Below are positions 8,612-19,190 of a DNA stretch of 64,000 bases, piece by piece. This stretch comes from Alkalinema sp. FACHB-956. Lineage in GTDB: Bacteria; Cyanobacteriota; Cyanobacteriia; Leptolyngbyales; Leptolyngbyaceae. Below the pieces are notes generated by a model. The model saw only the letters and a list, made by a program, of their open reading frames with translations. It had not been told where the DNA came from and made no database searches. The stretch is from NCBI RefSeq assembly GCF_014697025.1, contig NZ_JACJRC010000006.1:62001-126000 (forward strand), given 5' to 3'. Position numbers and translations under genes: made by a program. Each line of letters opens with the position of its first letter. Within the stretch, counting starts at the first letter, position 1.

Positions 8612-9913
8612 ATGGCATTGTCGGAATTGGCCCGCACCCAAGGAATTCGCTACTTCCTGATTTCCTTTACCGATCTCTTTGGGGTACAGCGATCGAAATT
8701 AGTTCCCGCCGCTGCGATCGACCCAATTGCCGCAGAGGGAGCCGGGTTTGCTGGGTTCGCAGCCTGGTTGGATATGACTCCAGCCGATCCTGATATTCTG
8801 GCGATTCCCGATCCCGATCGCCTAATTCAATTGCCCTGGCAGCGGGATGTGGCTTGGATGCCAGCGGATTTGTACTGGGGAACTGGGGACGCGATCGCCC
8901 AAACGCCCCGGTTAACACTCAAGCGCGTGCTGGCCCAAGCCGACGAGTTAGGCTATCGCGTCAAAACTGGCGTGGAGTGCGAATATTTTCTTCTGCAAGC
9001 CGATGGAGAACAGCTCTCCGACCCCTACGATCGGGCTGCCAAGCCTTGCTACGACCAACAGGCTCTGATGCGGCGCTATGACGTAATTGCAGAAATCTGT
9101 GATGCCATGCTGGAACTGGGTTGGGAACCCTATCAAAATGACCACGAAGACGCCAATGGTCAGTTTGAAATGAATTGGAAATATGCCGATGCCTTGGTAA
9201 CTGCCGATCGCCATGCTTTTTTTAAATACATGGTGAAATCGATCGCCCAGAAGCAGGGTTATCGCGCGACCTTTATGCCTAAGCCCTTTTCGGATTTAAC
9301 CGGCAATGGCTGCCATACGCACCTCTCCCTCTGGGATCGCGAGACGACCACTAACCTTTTTGATGATGCCCACGGTGAACTCGGACTGTCGGCCCTGGCC
9401 TATCAGTTCATCGCTGGAGTGTTACATTCCGCCAGTGCCCTTTGTGCCATCAGCAACCCCACCGTGAATTCCTACAAACGGCTGAATGCTGCTACGCCCC
9501 ATTCCGGCGCAACTTGGTCACCCACCACCATTACCTACGGGGGCAACAATCGGACCCATATGATTCGGATTCCCGATCGAGGACGGTTTGAGTGTCGCTT
9601 GCCCGACGGTGCGGCGAATCCCTATCTGCTACCCGCTGCGTTGGTGGCGGCAGGTTTAGATGGCATTGTGGAAAAACGCGATCCCGGTGCACGATCGAAC
9701 ATCAATAGCTATACCGATGCAGTCGCACTAAATGTGAAAAGATTGCCCAATAATTTACTCGATGCATTACGGGCCTTAGATAGCAATGCAATCATGCGCG
9801 ATCGATTAGGCAATGAAATTGTAGATGCCTATCTAAAACTCAAACATCACGAATGGTCGGAGTATACCAACCACCTCAGCAGTTGGGAACTCCGTCATAC
9901 GTTAGATTGTTAA
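8612..9913 (+). CDS. glnT: Type III-family glutamine synthetase (GlnT-like)
   Basis: The 433-residue protein is the short (about 435 aa) GlnT family first described in rhizobia, not the 470-residue GlnA of cyanobacteria. It shows the beta-grasp domain with DLFGVQRSK (residues 21-29), then the catalytic barrel with VECEYF (metal Glu), NGQFEMNW, the NGCHTHLSLW His block, the Asn/Lys block NPTVNSYKR, and RFECRLPDG near the end. Family members ligate ammonia or an amine to glutamate or a related acid; some make gamma-glutamylamides, so the true substrate is uncertain. It is the third gene after the desaturase and MetX-like genes and ends 22 bp from the convergent amidase gene. Confidence 0.82.
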   Translation: MALSELARTQGIRYFLISFTDLFGVQRSKLVPAAAIDPIAAEGAGFAGFAAWLDMTPADPDILAIPDPDRLIQLPWQRDVAWMPADLYWGTGDAIAQTPRLTLKRVLAQADELGYRVKTGVECEYFLLQADGEQLSDPYDRAAKPCYDQQALMRRYDVIAEICDAMLELGWEPYQNDHEDANGQFEMNWKYADALVTADRHAFFKYMVKSIAQKQGYRATFMPKPFSDLTGNGCHTHLSLWDRETTTNLFDDAHGELGLSALAYQFIAGVLHSASALCAISNPTVNSYKRLNAATPHSGATWSPTTITYGGNNRTHMIRIPDRGRFECRLPDGAANPYLLPAALVAAGLDGIVEKRDPGARSNINSYTDAVALNVKRLPNNLLDALRALDSNAIMRDRLGNEIVDAYLKLKHHEWSEYTNHLSSWELRHTLDC

Positions 9914-9935
9914 GGTGATAGCGGTGTGAGGTGAA

Positions 9936-11936
9936 TCAGGGAACCGATCGTTGAAACCATTGGGTAATGCCATCGGCCAACGTATCGGCTAGTTTCACCT
10001 GCTCCCGATCGTTGCGAATCCATTCAAATTCATCGGGGTTGATCATATAACCCAATTCCATCAAAATCGATGGGGCCACCGCTGGACGGGTCAACGCTAA
10101 GTTATTCCAAGTCACGCCATCGGACGATCGCCCCAAGCGTTTGACCAATCCATCATGTAAAAAAGCCGCCAAGCTCTGGGATTGAGAATGATACCAAAAT
10201 ACAGAAACGCCTTTGGTGCTAATGGCATCGCCATCATCCGGTAAAGCATTGTAATGAATACTTACAGCAATGGTGGGTTCAACTTTATTAATCATGGCCG
10301 CCCGATCGTTGGGCCATAGATCCACATCCGCCTCGCGGGTCATGATCACCGTTGCGCCCCGTTGCACCAAGCGATCGCGAACCAGCTTGGAGACTTTCAA
10401 CGCCACATCCTTTTCCGGCAAGCCTGTAAACCCAACGGCACCCAAATCCTCCGGCCCCCCATGGCCCGGATCGAGCAAAATTTTCAGCCCCGTTAATGGC
10501 TTGGCGGCATTGCCCGTCAGTTTCGGTGGGTGGCGCAGGGAGAGAACCAACGTCGAGCCTTCATAGCGCAGTTTGTAGCCCCACTGTTGGTCAGATTTGA
10601 GCGCAAAACGATAGTCAATCCGACCCGGTTGCGTCTGCTGCCAATCTAAGCGATCGATCACCGGATTCGTCACCAGCCGCATCGTATCCGTTTGTGCCGT
10701 CGCATTATGCAACGTGAGTGTAAATTCCCGATCGCGCTGCTGCACCGTCAGCGGCACCGGCGCTTGCAAAGGAAAGAACACATCTGTCCAACCGTTTTTA
10801 CTCTGCGATCGAATCCCCCGAATCATCGATTGCACGGGGGTTGCACTCGCGATCGGCTTCGTTTCCGACTTACGAATCCAAGCGCCGTAATCCAAGCGAT
10901 ACCAGTCCCCTTCGCTTCCGGTCACCGTGGCGCGAGTTCCCTTGGGTAAGGGCGTCATGCGGGAATAATCCGTACTGGCTCCCGTGCGGGCTGTGCCTGC
11001 TGCTGCTGTGACTTCGATCGTCAAGGGCTGGGTTGGCGAGAGAATTTCAACTTTCCCCGGAGCCAGTTGCGTCAACCGTTGCTGGTTCCATTCCAGTTGA
11101 TATTCCGGTTGACCTAGATTCACCATTCCGCTGGTCAAGGAACCCTCTGATTTAACCGCACTGTCCCGATCGAACTTGCCACAACCCGTAAATTGTCCCG
11201 GCAATTCCTGGGGATGGGTTTTGCCCGTCAGAACCCCTAAATTACTGGGGAGTTCCACCACGGGCTGAAGCTGAAGCGGAATTGTTTGTTGGCCTAGTTT
11301 GACTCGAACCTTGGCCTGGGGAGGAGCGATCGCGCTAAAGCATATGGGTTCCCCCGGTTGCCGACTAATATCCACTGCGGGAAGTAGAGAATCCTTGCCA
11401 AAGGCTAACCCTTGGGGCAGCTCTGCTTGGCTGGTTTTGCGGGTGACTTCGATCGTCAAGACTTGCCCATTACTGTGTTTCAGAACAAATTGATTTTTTC
11501 CGACCTGTAATGGAAAACTAGGCGCAAAATGTCCAGCGACATTACGCACGATCGCTTTACCGTTGATCCACACCTGTCCCTCGGGGGGCGCAGTGCCAAT
11601 TAAAAAAATCTGTTGCGCTGTGGTTTCGTGGTTAGGTCGGGGATACACCACTTGGAGCGGTTGCGCTGACTGGGATTGCACTGACTGGGATTGCGCTGAC
11701 TGGGATTGCACTGACTGGGATTGCACTGACTGGGGTTGCGGTGCTTCAGCGGTTTTTTCCAGCGGGTTTCCTGGAGCAGGCTGCTGGCTGGCTGGCTGGG
11801 CCTGCACCGATCGCGCCATGACCAGTAACCCTAGAGCCAGTGTCATCGAGGAAGTCAGAATCACCGCCGATCGGTCACGCTTGCCAACTCTTTGATCTAC
11901 TTGATCTACTAAATATCTGCCCAAAAAATTTTGCAT
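9936..11936 (-). CDS. N-acetylmuramoyl-L-alanine amidase (AmiC-type) with AMIN/SH3-like regions
   Basis: Periplasmic zinc amidase that cleaves peptidoglycan peptide stems, needed for daughter-cell separation and, in filamentous cyanobacteria, for septal nanopores. The 666-residue protein has a signal/anchor segment at about 24-47 (ending SVQAQ), a repetitive Gln/Ser/Val spacer, carbohydrate-binding-like domains including an SH3-like block with YRLDYGAWI, an AMIN-like beta domain, and a C-terminal Amidase_3 domain. Zinc and catalytic residues are in LLDPGHGG, TREADVD, SIHYNA and LMELGYM. The 15-bp DNA repeat in the spacer makes its length variable. The first Met lies 27 residues before the hydrophobic core; a later Met is possible. 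Confidence 0.9.
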   Translation of the reverse strand: MQNFLGRYLVDQVDQRVGKRDRSAVILTSSMTLALGLLVMARSVQAQPASQQPAPGNPLEKTAEAPQPQSVQSQSVQSQSAQSQSVQSQSAQPLQVVYPRPNHETTAQQIFLIGTAPPEGQVWINGKAIVRNVAGHFAPSFPLQVGKNQFVLKHSNGQVLTIEVTRKTSQAELPQGLAFGKDSLLPAVDISRQPGEPICFSAIAPPQAKVRVKLGQQTIPLQLQPVVELPSNLGVLTGKTHPQELPGQFTGCGKFDRDSAVKSEGSLTSGMVNLGQPEYQLEWNQQRLTQLAPGKVEILSPTQPLTIEVTAAAGTARTGASTDYSRMTPLPKGTRATVTGSEGDWYRLDYGAWIRKSETKPIASATPVQSMIRGIRSQSKNGWTDVFFPLQAPVPLTVQQRDREFTLTLHNATAQTDTMRLVTNPVIDRLDWQQTQPGRIDYRFALKSDQQWGYKLRYEGSTLVLSLRHPPKLTGNAAKPLTGLKILLDPGHGGPEDLGAVGFTGLPEKDVALKVSKLVRDRLVQRGATVIMTREADVDLWPNDRAAMINKVEPTIAVSIHYNALPDDGDAISTKGVSVFWYHSQSQSLAAFLHDGLVKRLGRSSDGVTWNNLALTRPAVAPSILMELGYMINPDEFEWIRNDREQVKLADTLADGITQWFQRSVP
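11661..11735. repeat. In-frame 15-bp tandem repeat inside the amidase gene, five units
   Basis: Five units of TTGC(G/A)CTGACTGGGA at 11661-11735. On the coding strand they encode alternating QSVQS/QSAQS pentapeptides in the linker between the signal anchor and the first domain. Because the unit is a multiple of three, slippage changes linker length without breaking the frame. Confidence 0.9.
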
Positions 11937-12091
11937 ACTACGATCGGTTCACCCGCACCGAGAACAAGATTGTCAAACGATTCTTTCCGTAGTCTACGTC
12001 GTTGATCCAGGGTTAGCTGTGATCGCCCCTCCGATCTGACCCATCGTTGCCCTACAATATCTGGGGTAATTCTGCGGCGTGGGCACTCTAA

Positions 12092-13762
<1,671 letters not shown>

Positions 13763-13856
13763 GGATTTGCCCTCATCCCCCAGCCCCTTATTCCAAAATA
13801 GGAAGGGGAGCCGGATTCAAAGACCCTCTAGTCTCCAGCAGTTCGGCCATGAATTG

Positions 13857-13895
13857 AAAGTGCTAGCATTTTGCAAGGAAGTGCTAGCACTTTTT
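13857..13895 (+). terminator. Intrinsic terminator after pyrG
   Basis: The arms AAAGTGCTAGCA (13857-13868) and TGCTAGCACTTT (13882-13893) are perfectly complementary over 12 bp, with a 13-nt loop and a T5 run. A further related AGTGCTGG word lies just downstream (13901-13908). Confidence 0.8.
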
Positions 13896-13983
13896 AATGT
13901 GAGTGCTGGTTAGGAATGCTGACATTTGGGAAACACATTCGGGAAAAAGGCAACACTGGCCCACCCAAGACAGGAGCTGAGGG

Positions 13984-14598
13984 ATGACGATCGCCAAGCA
14001 TAGACCGTTAACCTTTGATGAATTTTGGGGACAGTATGGCGACAACGATCGCTATGAGTTGATTGATGGGGAGCTATTCGACTTGGAACCGACGGGCAAC
14101 CACGAGCAGGTAGGAGCCTTTATTGCCAGGAAGCTAAACGTCCAGATCGACATCCTGGATTTGCCCTACTTCATTCCCCAGCGCTGTGTGATTAAACCGT
14201 CTGGGGATTGGACAGGGTTGCGTCCGGACTTGGTGGTGCTCGATCGGGACAGTTGGGAGGCCGAACCCCTCTGGCAACGGGAACCGATCATCACCTTAGG
14301 TAGGTCAATTAAGCTGGTGGTAGAGGTGGTGAGTGGCAACTGGCAAAACGACTACGCTCGCAAAACCGATGAATATGCCATCCTGGGGATTCCTGAATAT
14401 TGGATTGTGGACTATGCAGGGCTAGGCGGAACTGACTTCATCGGTAAACCGAAGCAACCCACCCTGACGATCTGCACCCTACACAACGATCGCTATGAAA
14501 AACAAATCCTTCGAGGCGACAGCCCGATCGTGTCTCCCACGTTTCCCGGACTCCGGTTAACCGCAAAACAAGTGTTGCAAGCAGGACAGGGGTTTTAA
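13984..14598 (+). CDS. Uma2 family (DUF820) PD-(D/E)XK-fold protein, copy 1
   Basis: A 204-residue protein of the Uma2 family, which is greatly expanded in cyanobacteria and has a restriction-endonuclease-like fold; biological role unknown. Visible family motifs are RYELIDGELF near residue 26, the active-site strand LRPDLVVLD (about 80), KLVVEVVSGNW (about 117) and the tail block EYWIVDY...SPTFPGLRL. It starts MTIA, like its two neighbours. It is the most diverged of three tandem copies, but its 3' end and the following spacer are nearly identical to those of copy 2. Confidence 0.85.
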   Translation: MTIAKHRPLTFDEFWGQYGDNDRYELIDGELFDLEPTGNHEQVGAFIARKLNVQIDILDLPYFIPQRCVIKPSGDWTGLRPDLVVLDRDSWEAEPLWQREPIITLGRSIKLVVEVVSGNWQNDYARKTDEYAILGIPEYWIVDYAGLGGTDFIGKPKQPTLTICTLHNDRYEKQILRGDSPIVSPTFPGLRLTAKQVLQAGQGF

Positions 14599-14654
14599 GT
14601 AGGAAAAGTATTATAAGCAGAATATAGAATGAGGTGCGGGATGACGATCGCGAC
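14515..14654 (+). repeat. Duplicated Uma2 tail, spacer and next-gene start (first copy; second at 15151-15289)
   Basis: About 140 bp from the GGCGACAGCCCGATCG block through the stop codon and the spacer GTAGGAAAAGTAT(T/C)ATAAGC to the next ATGACGATCGCGAC is almost the same at 14515-14654 and 15151-15289 (one indel, a few substitutions). The gene bodies between the copies are far more different. Confidence 0.85.
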
Positions 14655-15234
14655 CCCCCAAAAAATGAGCCTTGAGGAATATCTGACCTATGACGACGGG
14701 ACTGATACCCGCTATGAATTGGTGGATGGGGTATTAGTAGAGATGGGTGCGGAAAGTGATATTAACGTTGAAATTGCAGGATTTCTCTTTTCGGTTCTGC
14801 TTCAGTTTGTCCCCCACTATCTGTTGCGGCGAGGAACGGAATTGGTAGTCTCTAGCCAAGTTGCGACCAGTCGCCAGCCTGACCTCACAGTCTTAACAGT
14901 GCCAGGAAGAATCGCGCTACAGGGAACAGCCCGATCGATCATCACCCCAGATATGCCCCCGCCCCAATTGGTGATAGAAGTGGTCTCCCCTGGATCGGAA
15001 TCCAGTGATAATTACCAACGGGATTATGTGCAGAAACCGACTGAGTACGCAGCACGGGGCATTGCCGAATATTGGATTGTCGATCCGGAGCGATCCGTTG
15101 TCTCGATCGGGGTTCTGATGGATCAGCGTTACCAGTTTCAACCCTTTCAAGGCGACAGCCCGATCGTGTCTCCCACGTTCCCCGGACTCACGTTGACTGC
15201 AGAACAAGTGTTGCAAGCAGGACAGGGGTTTTAA
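14641..15234 (+). CDS. Uma2 family protein, copy 2
   Basis: A 197-residue Uma2/DUF820 protein. The start is set at ATG 14641 (MTIAT) rather than the upstream ATG at 14629, because GAGGTGCGGG directly before it is the shared ribosome-binding site of copies 2 and 3 and all three copies start MTIA. Motifs: RYELVDGVLVEM, RQPDLTVLTV and QLVIEVVSPG as the PD-(D/E)XK core, then EYWIVDPE and SPTFPGLTL. Function is unknown; the genes are often scattered near mobile DNA in cyanobacteria. Confidence 0.85.
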   Translation: MTIATPQKMSLEEYLTYDDGTDTRYELVDGVLVEMGAESDINVEIAGFLFSVLLQFVPHYLLRRGTELVVSSQVATSRQPDLTVLTVPGRIALQGTARSIITPDMPPPQLVIEVVSPGSESSDNYQRDYVQKPTEYAARGIAEYWIVDPERSVVSIGVLMDQRYQFQPFQGDSPIVSPTFPGLTLTAEQVLQAGQGF

Positions 15235-15275
15235 GTAGGAAAAGTATCATAAGCAGAATATAGAAGAGGTGCGGG

Positions 15276-15869
15276 ATGACGATCGCGACTCACAAGCTAA
15301 CGTTTGAGGAGTATTTGACCTTTGAGGATGGAACAGATACCCGCTACGAATTGGTCAATGGTGACTTAATCCCTATGAGTCTAGGAACGGGGTTGCACGG
15401 CGAAATCATCTGGGATTTAACCCGTGTATTGGAGCAAGAGATTCAACGGTTAGACCTTGACTGGGTGGCGAGACCGGCCTTAATCGGTGTTCAGTCGCCT
15501 CGGGGAGGACGATGGGATACTTCACGGATTCCCGATATTACCGTGCTATCGTCTAGCCAATGGGCCGAGATGAAAGGGCGAGAAGCGGTGATTCGTCTAT
15601 CGGAAGCCCCGCCTAGCTTAGTTGTGGAAGTCGTCAGTACGTCCACTAAGCCGGATGATTATGGCGCGAAATGGTCAGAATACTCAGTGCTAAACATTCC
15701 TGAATATTGGATTGTGGATCCGACTGACGCAGCCATCACGATTTGTAGACTGGAGAACGGACGGTATCAAGATGCCCTGTATCGCGGGGATTATCCGATC
15801 GTGTCTCCCACGTTTCCCGGACTCACGTTGACCGCCGTGCAAGTGCTCAATGCTGGAACTTTAGGCTGA
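15276..15869 (+). CDS. Uma2 family protein, copy 3
   Basis: A 197-residue Uma2 protein. Motifs: RYELVNGDLIPM, IPDITVLSSSQW and SLVVEVVSTS for the nuclease-like core, EYWIVDPTD, and SPTFPGLTL near the C terminus. It shares the leader GAGGTGCGGGATGACGATCG with copy 2. It ends 60 bp from the convergent sufR. Copy 3 is closer to copy 2 than to copy 1 in the first 30 residues (MTIAT...EEYLT) but different through the middle. Confidence 0.85.
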   Translation: MTIATHKLTFEEYLTFEDGTDTRYELVNGDLIPMSLGTGLHGEIIWDLTRVLEQEIQRLDLDWVARPALIGVQSPRGGRWDTSRIPDITVLSSSQWAEMKGREAVIRLSEAPPSLVVEVVSTSTKPDDYGAKWSEYSVLNIPEYWIVDPTDAAITICRLENGRYQDALYRGDYPIVSPTFPGLTLTAVQVLNAGTLG

Positions 15870-15930
15870 AGCGAGTTCTTGGAAACTGTTCGATCGCCCT
15901 TTAACCGTTCTCTCCAGTTGCTTTTTAACC

Positions 15931-16578
15931 TCAACCCTTGAGTTGAATCAGATATCCACAACGGTGCTCACCATCCACCAGCCAATGGGTACGCTCCACC
16001 GAGCAATCCTGAAGGGCGATCGCGAACATTTCCAACTCATGGCCACAAATATTGGGAAAGGATTCCGCAATGTGGGAAATGGCGCAGTTATATTCCGTCA
16101 TCACATATTTCGGGCGAGTCGCATCCTCATCCACCAGATAGAACTCCGCCATGTAGCCTTCCGCCCGTCGCAGTTCCACCAACGCCTGCACCCGTTCCGC
16201 CAGCGTGCCACTCCCGAGGGCGTCCTGGTAATCCTGGGCCTTACGTTCCCACTGTTTCCGCAAAATGTCGTTGACCTGATCCTTCCCCACCGTTTCCGCC
16301 AGCGTATCCAGCAGCGACACCGCAAACTCATCGTAGCGATCGGGAAACTGCGATCGGCCTTTTTTGCTCAACTCATAAATATGATTAGGGCGACCCATCC
16401 CGGCCTGCACCGTTTTGTGGTGGATCAGTCCCTCAATTTCCAAATCCTTCAGGTGACGACGGATGGCCTGGGGGGACACCTGGAGTTGTTGCGCCAAATC
16501 CTGCGCGGAAGATTCACCCTGCTTCAATAGAAATTGCAGGATATCTTGCTTTGTCGATGGCTGCTGTGTTTGGGTCAT
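15931..16578 (-). CDS. sufR: Iron-sulfur cluster biogenesis repressor SufR
   Basis: Fe-S-sensing transcriptional repressor of the suf operon. The 215-residue protein has an N-terminal DeoR/ArsR-like winged helix (KQDILQFLLKQG, then LAQQLQVSPQAIRRHLKDLE as recognition helix) and a C-terminal cluster domain. The cysteines C165, C178, C192 and C207 follow the C-x12-C-x13-C-x14-C pattern typical of SufR. It is divergent from ftrC-sufB, with two CAAC-N6-GTTG operators in the spacer; this is the classical cyanobacterial arrangement, except that ftrC is inserted before sufB. Loss of the cluster under iron starvation or oxidative stress would relieve repression. Confidence 0.95.
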   Translation of the reverse strand: MTQTQQPSTKQDILQFLLKQGESSAQDLAQQLQVSPQAIRRHLKDLEIEGLIHHKTVQAGMGRPNHIYELSKKGRSQFPDRYDEFAVSLLDTLAETVGKDQVNDILRKQWERKAQDYQDALGSGTLAERVQALVELRRAEGYMAEFYLVDEDATRPKYVMTEYNCAISHIAESFPNICGHELEMFAIALQDCSVERTHWLVDGEHRCGYLIQLKG

Positions 16579-16719
16579 ACCGTTGCGCAGTCTCTACTAA
16601 GCGAGTCTATAAGCGATCGCACTTAACTGATGACGAAATCTAGATCCTGAAAACCTAGATCGTGAGAATTAGACGATGAAATTGAATGGCTGGATGCCAC
16701 GAAAGACTTTGACAACATA

Positions 16720-16745
16720 CTTTGACAACATGGGTGTTGCCAAAG
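16720..16745. promoter_or_regulatory. SufR operator 1 (CAAC-N6-GTTG)
   Basis: CAAC (16726-16729), ATGGGT, GTTG (16736-16739), within the larger dyad CTTTG-A-CAAC-N6-GTTG-C-CAAAG (16720-16745). This matches the SufR recognition element described for Synechocystis. An extra TTTGACAACAT half copy lies just upstream at 16708-16718. Confidence 0.85.
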
Positions 16746-16766
16746 TACTCTACAATTAAAGTTGAG

Positions 16767-16780
16767 CAACATAGGTGTTG
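16767..16780. promoter_or_regulatory. SufR operator 2 (CAAC-N6-GTTG)
   Basis: CAAC (16767-16770), ATAGGT, GTTG (16777-16780), exactly 41 bp (about four helical turns) from operator 1 and in the same orientation. It lies 58 bp upstream of the ftrC ATG, close to an AT-rich TTAATTATAAG segment that may be the -10 region. Confidence 0.85.
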
Positions 16781-16837
16781 TTTTAATTATAAGATCAACG
16801 GTTAACTGTTGTCGTTTAAGCGAATTACGCTGTTGCT

Positions 16838-17194
16838 ATGAGTTTAGAACCCCCCAAGCAAGCCTCTGAAAAGAACCTCGAAATCATGAAAAGCTTCGCA
16901 GAAAGCTATGCGAAGCGGACAGGAACCTACTTTTGCGTAGATCCTGGCGTGACTGCGGTGGTGCTGGAAGGATTGGCCAAGCATAAGGAAGACCTGGGTG
17001 CTGCGCTCTGTCCCTGTCGTCACTACGAGGACAAGGAAGCCGAGGTGAAAGCCACCTATTGGAACTGCCCCTGCGTGCCCATGCGGGAGCGTAAGGAGTG
17101 CCACTGTATGCTGTTCTTGACGCCGGACAATGATTTCGCTGGCGACAAACAATCCATCACCGTTGAAGAAATTCGCACCCTAACCGGCCACTAA
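16838..17194 (+). CDS. ftrC: Ferredoxin:thioredoxin reductase, catalytic (beta) subunit
   Basis: Transfers electrons from photosynthetically reduced ferredoxin to thioredoxin through a 4Fe-4S cluster and an adjacent disulfide. The 118-residue protein is full length, with the three CxC-type motifs C58-P-C60, C77-P-C79 and C88-H-C90 that supply the cluster ligands and the redox-active pair. It is the first gene of the suf operon here, 62 bp before sufB and directly behind the two SufR operators, so its expression should follow the cell's Fe-S status. Confidence 0.95.
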   Translation: MSLEPPKQASEKNLEIMKSFAESYAKRTGTYFCVDPGVTAVVLEGLAKHKEDLGAALCPCRHYEDKEAEVKATYWNCPCVPMRERKECHCMLFLTPDNDFAGDKQSITVEEIRTLTGH

Positions 17195-17256
17195 TCACTG
17201 CCCATTCATCCTGCCCACTCAACCAACTGCCCGCGAGAGACTGCGAGAACACGACC

Positions 17257-18699
17257 ATGAGTGCAACTGTTCAGAACCTGGTCAATCAGCCCTACAAGTA
17301 CGGGTTCGTGACCAACATTGAGTCCGACACGATTCCCAAAGGGTTGAACGAAGACGTCATTCGGCTCATTTCCGCCAAAAAGGAAGAGCCGGAATGGATG
17401 TTGGAGTTTCGGCTGCGGGCCTATCGCCAGTGGCTGAAGATGACTGATCCGATGTGGGCCCATGTGGACTATCCCCCGATCGACTACCAGGACATCATTT
17501 ACTACTCCGCGCCTAAGGTGAAGGAAAAGAAAAAGAGCCTGGATGAGGTCGATCCGGAACTGCTCGATACCTTTGAGAAATTGGGCATTCCCCTGTCGGA
17601 ACAGAAGCGCTTGGCTAACGTGAATGTGGCTGTGGACGCCATTTTTGACAGTGTGTCCGTGGCGACGACGTTTAAGGACAAGTTGGCAGAGCATGGCGTG
17701 ATCTTTTGCTCGATGTCCGAGGCGATCAAAGACCATCCTGAGTTGATTCGAAAGTATTTGGCCAGCGTGGTTCCGATCGCCGATAACTTTTATGCCGCGT
17801 TGAATTCGGCGGTCTTTAGCGATGGCTCGTTTGTCTTTGTGCCCAAGGGCGTGAAGTGTCCCATGGAACTGTCCACCTATTTCCGGATTAACAACGGGGA
17901 GTCGGGGCAGTTTGAGCGGACGTTGATTGTGGCGGAGGAAGGGGCGTCGGTGAGCTACCTGGAAGGTTGCACGGCACCGATGTATGACTCGAACCAACTC
18001 CACGCAGCGGTGGTGGAACTGGTGACGCTGGATGATGCGGATATTAAATATTCCACCGTGCAAAACTGGTACGCCGGGGATAAGAACGGTAAGGGTGGCA
18101 TTTACAACTTCGTGACCAAGCGCGGTCTGTGTCAGGGCAAGAACTCCAAAATTTCCTGGACACAGGTGGAAACGGGTTCGGCCATCACCTGGAAGTACCC
18201 CAGTTGTGTACTGGTGGGTGACAATTCTGTGGGTGAGTTTTATTCCGTGGCGCTGACGAATAATTACCAGCAGGCCGACACGGGGACCAAGATGGTGCAC
18301 ATTGGCAAAAACACCAAGAGCACGATCGTCTCCAAGGGGATTTCCGCTGGGCATTCCAAAAATAGTTATCGCGGCTTAGTGAAAATTGGCCCGAAGGCGT
18401 CGGGGGCGCGCAACTATTCCCAGTGCGACTCGATGCTGATTGGCGATGGTGCGGAGGCCAATACCTTCCCCTACATCCAGGTGCAGAATAATACGGGTAA
18501 GGTGGAACACGAAGCGTCAACTTCTAAGATTGGGGAAGACCAGCTTTTCTACTTTGCTCAGCGGGGCATTTCCATGGAAGACGCGGTGTCGATGATGATC
18601 AGCGGCTTCTGTAAGGATGTGTTTAATCAGTTGCCGATGGAATTTGCGGTGGAGGCTGATAAGCTGTTGGCGCTGAAGTTGGAAGGTAGCGTGGGGTAG
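17257..18699 (+). CDS. sufB: Fe-S cluster scaffold complex subunit SufB
   Basis: Scaffold subunit of the SufBCD complex, on which Fe-S clusters are assembled. The 480-residue protein is full length and contains the SufB beta-helix core with [23 protein letters not shown] and the conserved C-terminal block [21 protein letters not shown]. The start is [17 protein letters not shown]. In most cyanobacteria sufC follows at once; here about 2.5 kb of unrelated DNA separates them. Confidence 0.97.
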   Translation: MSATVQNLVNQPYKYGFVTNIESDTIPKGLNEDVIRLISAKKEEPEWMLEFRLRAYRQWLKMTDPMWAHVDYPPIDYQDIIYYSAPKVKEKKKSLDEVDPELLDTFEKLGIPLSEQKRLANVNVAVDAIFDSVSVATTFKDKLAEHGVIFCSMSEAIKDHPELIRKYLASVVPIADNFYAALNSAVFSDGSFVFVPKGVKCPMELSTYFRINNGESGQFERTLIVAEEGASVSYLEGCTAPMYDSNQLHAAVVELVTLDDADIKYSTVQNWYAGDKNGKGGIYNFVTKRGLCQGKNSKISWTQVETGSAITWKYPSCVLVGDNSVGEFYSVALTNNYQQADTGTKMVHIGKNTKSTIVSKGISAGHSKNSYRGLVKIGPKASGARNYSQCDSMLIGDGAEANTFPYIQVQNNTGKVEHEASTSKIGEDQLFYFAQRGISMEDAVSMMISGFCKDVFNQLPMEFAVEADKLLALKLEGSVG

Positions 18700-18732
18700 G
18701 TTGATCGTTCCGGTCTCAACGGAGGCGTGCTG

Positions 18733-19167
18733 ATGGAACCGCTGGAACTGGAGTTAGTTGACGCTGAAATTGAGCTTGTATCGGGAATCGATCTAGCGCT
18801 ATTGCGAGCAGGCCATCTCACAGAGCTAGAGGTTCATCGGTGTGTCGTGACTGCAACCGTCGATCGCAAATCAACGATGTTGGTCATTTCACCGGAAGTT
18901 CAGCAGCAGCTTAATCTTCGAGTCATCAGAAGCGTAGAAGCTGAGTTTGCTGACGGTTCTAGTGAACCATATGGCGTAGTTGGCCCCGTTGAAGTACGAT
19001 TCCAAAACCGTCGAACTTCCGTTGAGGCCCTCGTTATCCCCAATTCCACCAAAGTGTTGCTAGGGGAAATTCCCATGGAAGGGATGGATGTTTTGATTGA
19101 TCCAAAACGAGAACGATTGATCGTCAATCCCGACAGCCCCGATGTTGCCAAGGTTTTATTAATGTAG
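18733..19167 (+). CDS. Retropepsin-like (clan AA) aspartic protease fold, catalytic motif altered
   Basis: A 144-residue protein. The start is ATG 18733, 7 nt after GGAGG (18721-18725); an upstream GTG at 18727 is too close to that site. The pattern V-x-A-T-V-D-...-T-M-L-V-I-S-P-E-V followed by LVIPN...LLGEIPMEGMDVLIDP matches the small cyanobacterial retropepsin-like proteins. However, the catalytic D-T-G-A is D-R-K-S here (ATVDRKSTMLVI), so activity is doubtful. It lies between sufB and sufC. A 60-bp copy of its 3' end occurs at 20370-20429. A paralogue with an intact DTG lies at 46663-47034. Confidence 0.7.
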   Translation: MEPLELELVDAEIELVSGIDLALLRAGHLTELEVHRCVVTATVDRKSTMLVISPEVQQQLNLRVIRSVEAEFADGSSEPYGVVGPVEVRFQNRRTSVEALVIPNSTKVLLGEIPMEGMDVLIDPKRERLIVNPDSPDVAKVLLM

Positions 19168-19190
19168 GTACCCGGAATTGGTTGTAATTT

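Noticed and set aside
13857-13910. CIRCE-like heat-shock operator after pyrG
   Set aside because: The GTGCTAGCAC words form a 12-bp stem with a T-tract and do not fit TTAGCACTC-N9-GAGTGCTAA; a terminator explains it better.
17206-18354. 382-codon open frame on the minus strand opposite sufB
   Set aside because: It is fully antisense to sufB, His/Arg-rich as expected of a shadow frame, and has no family features.
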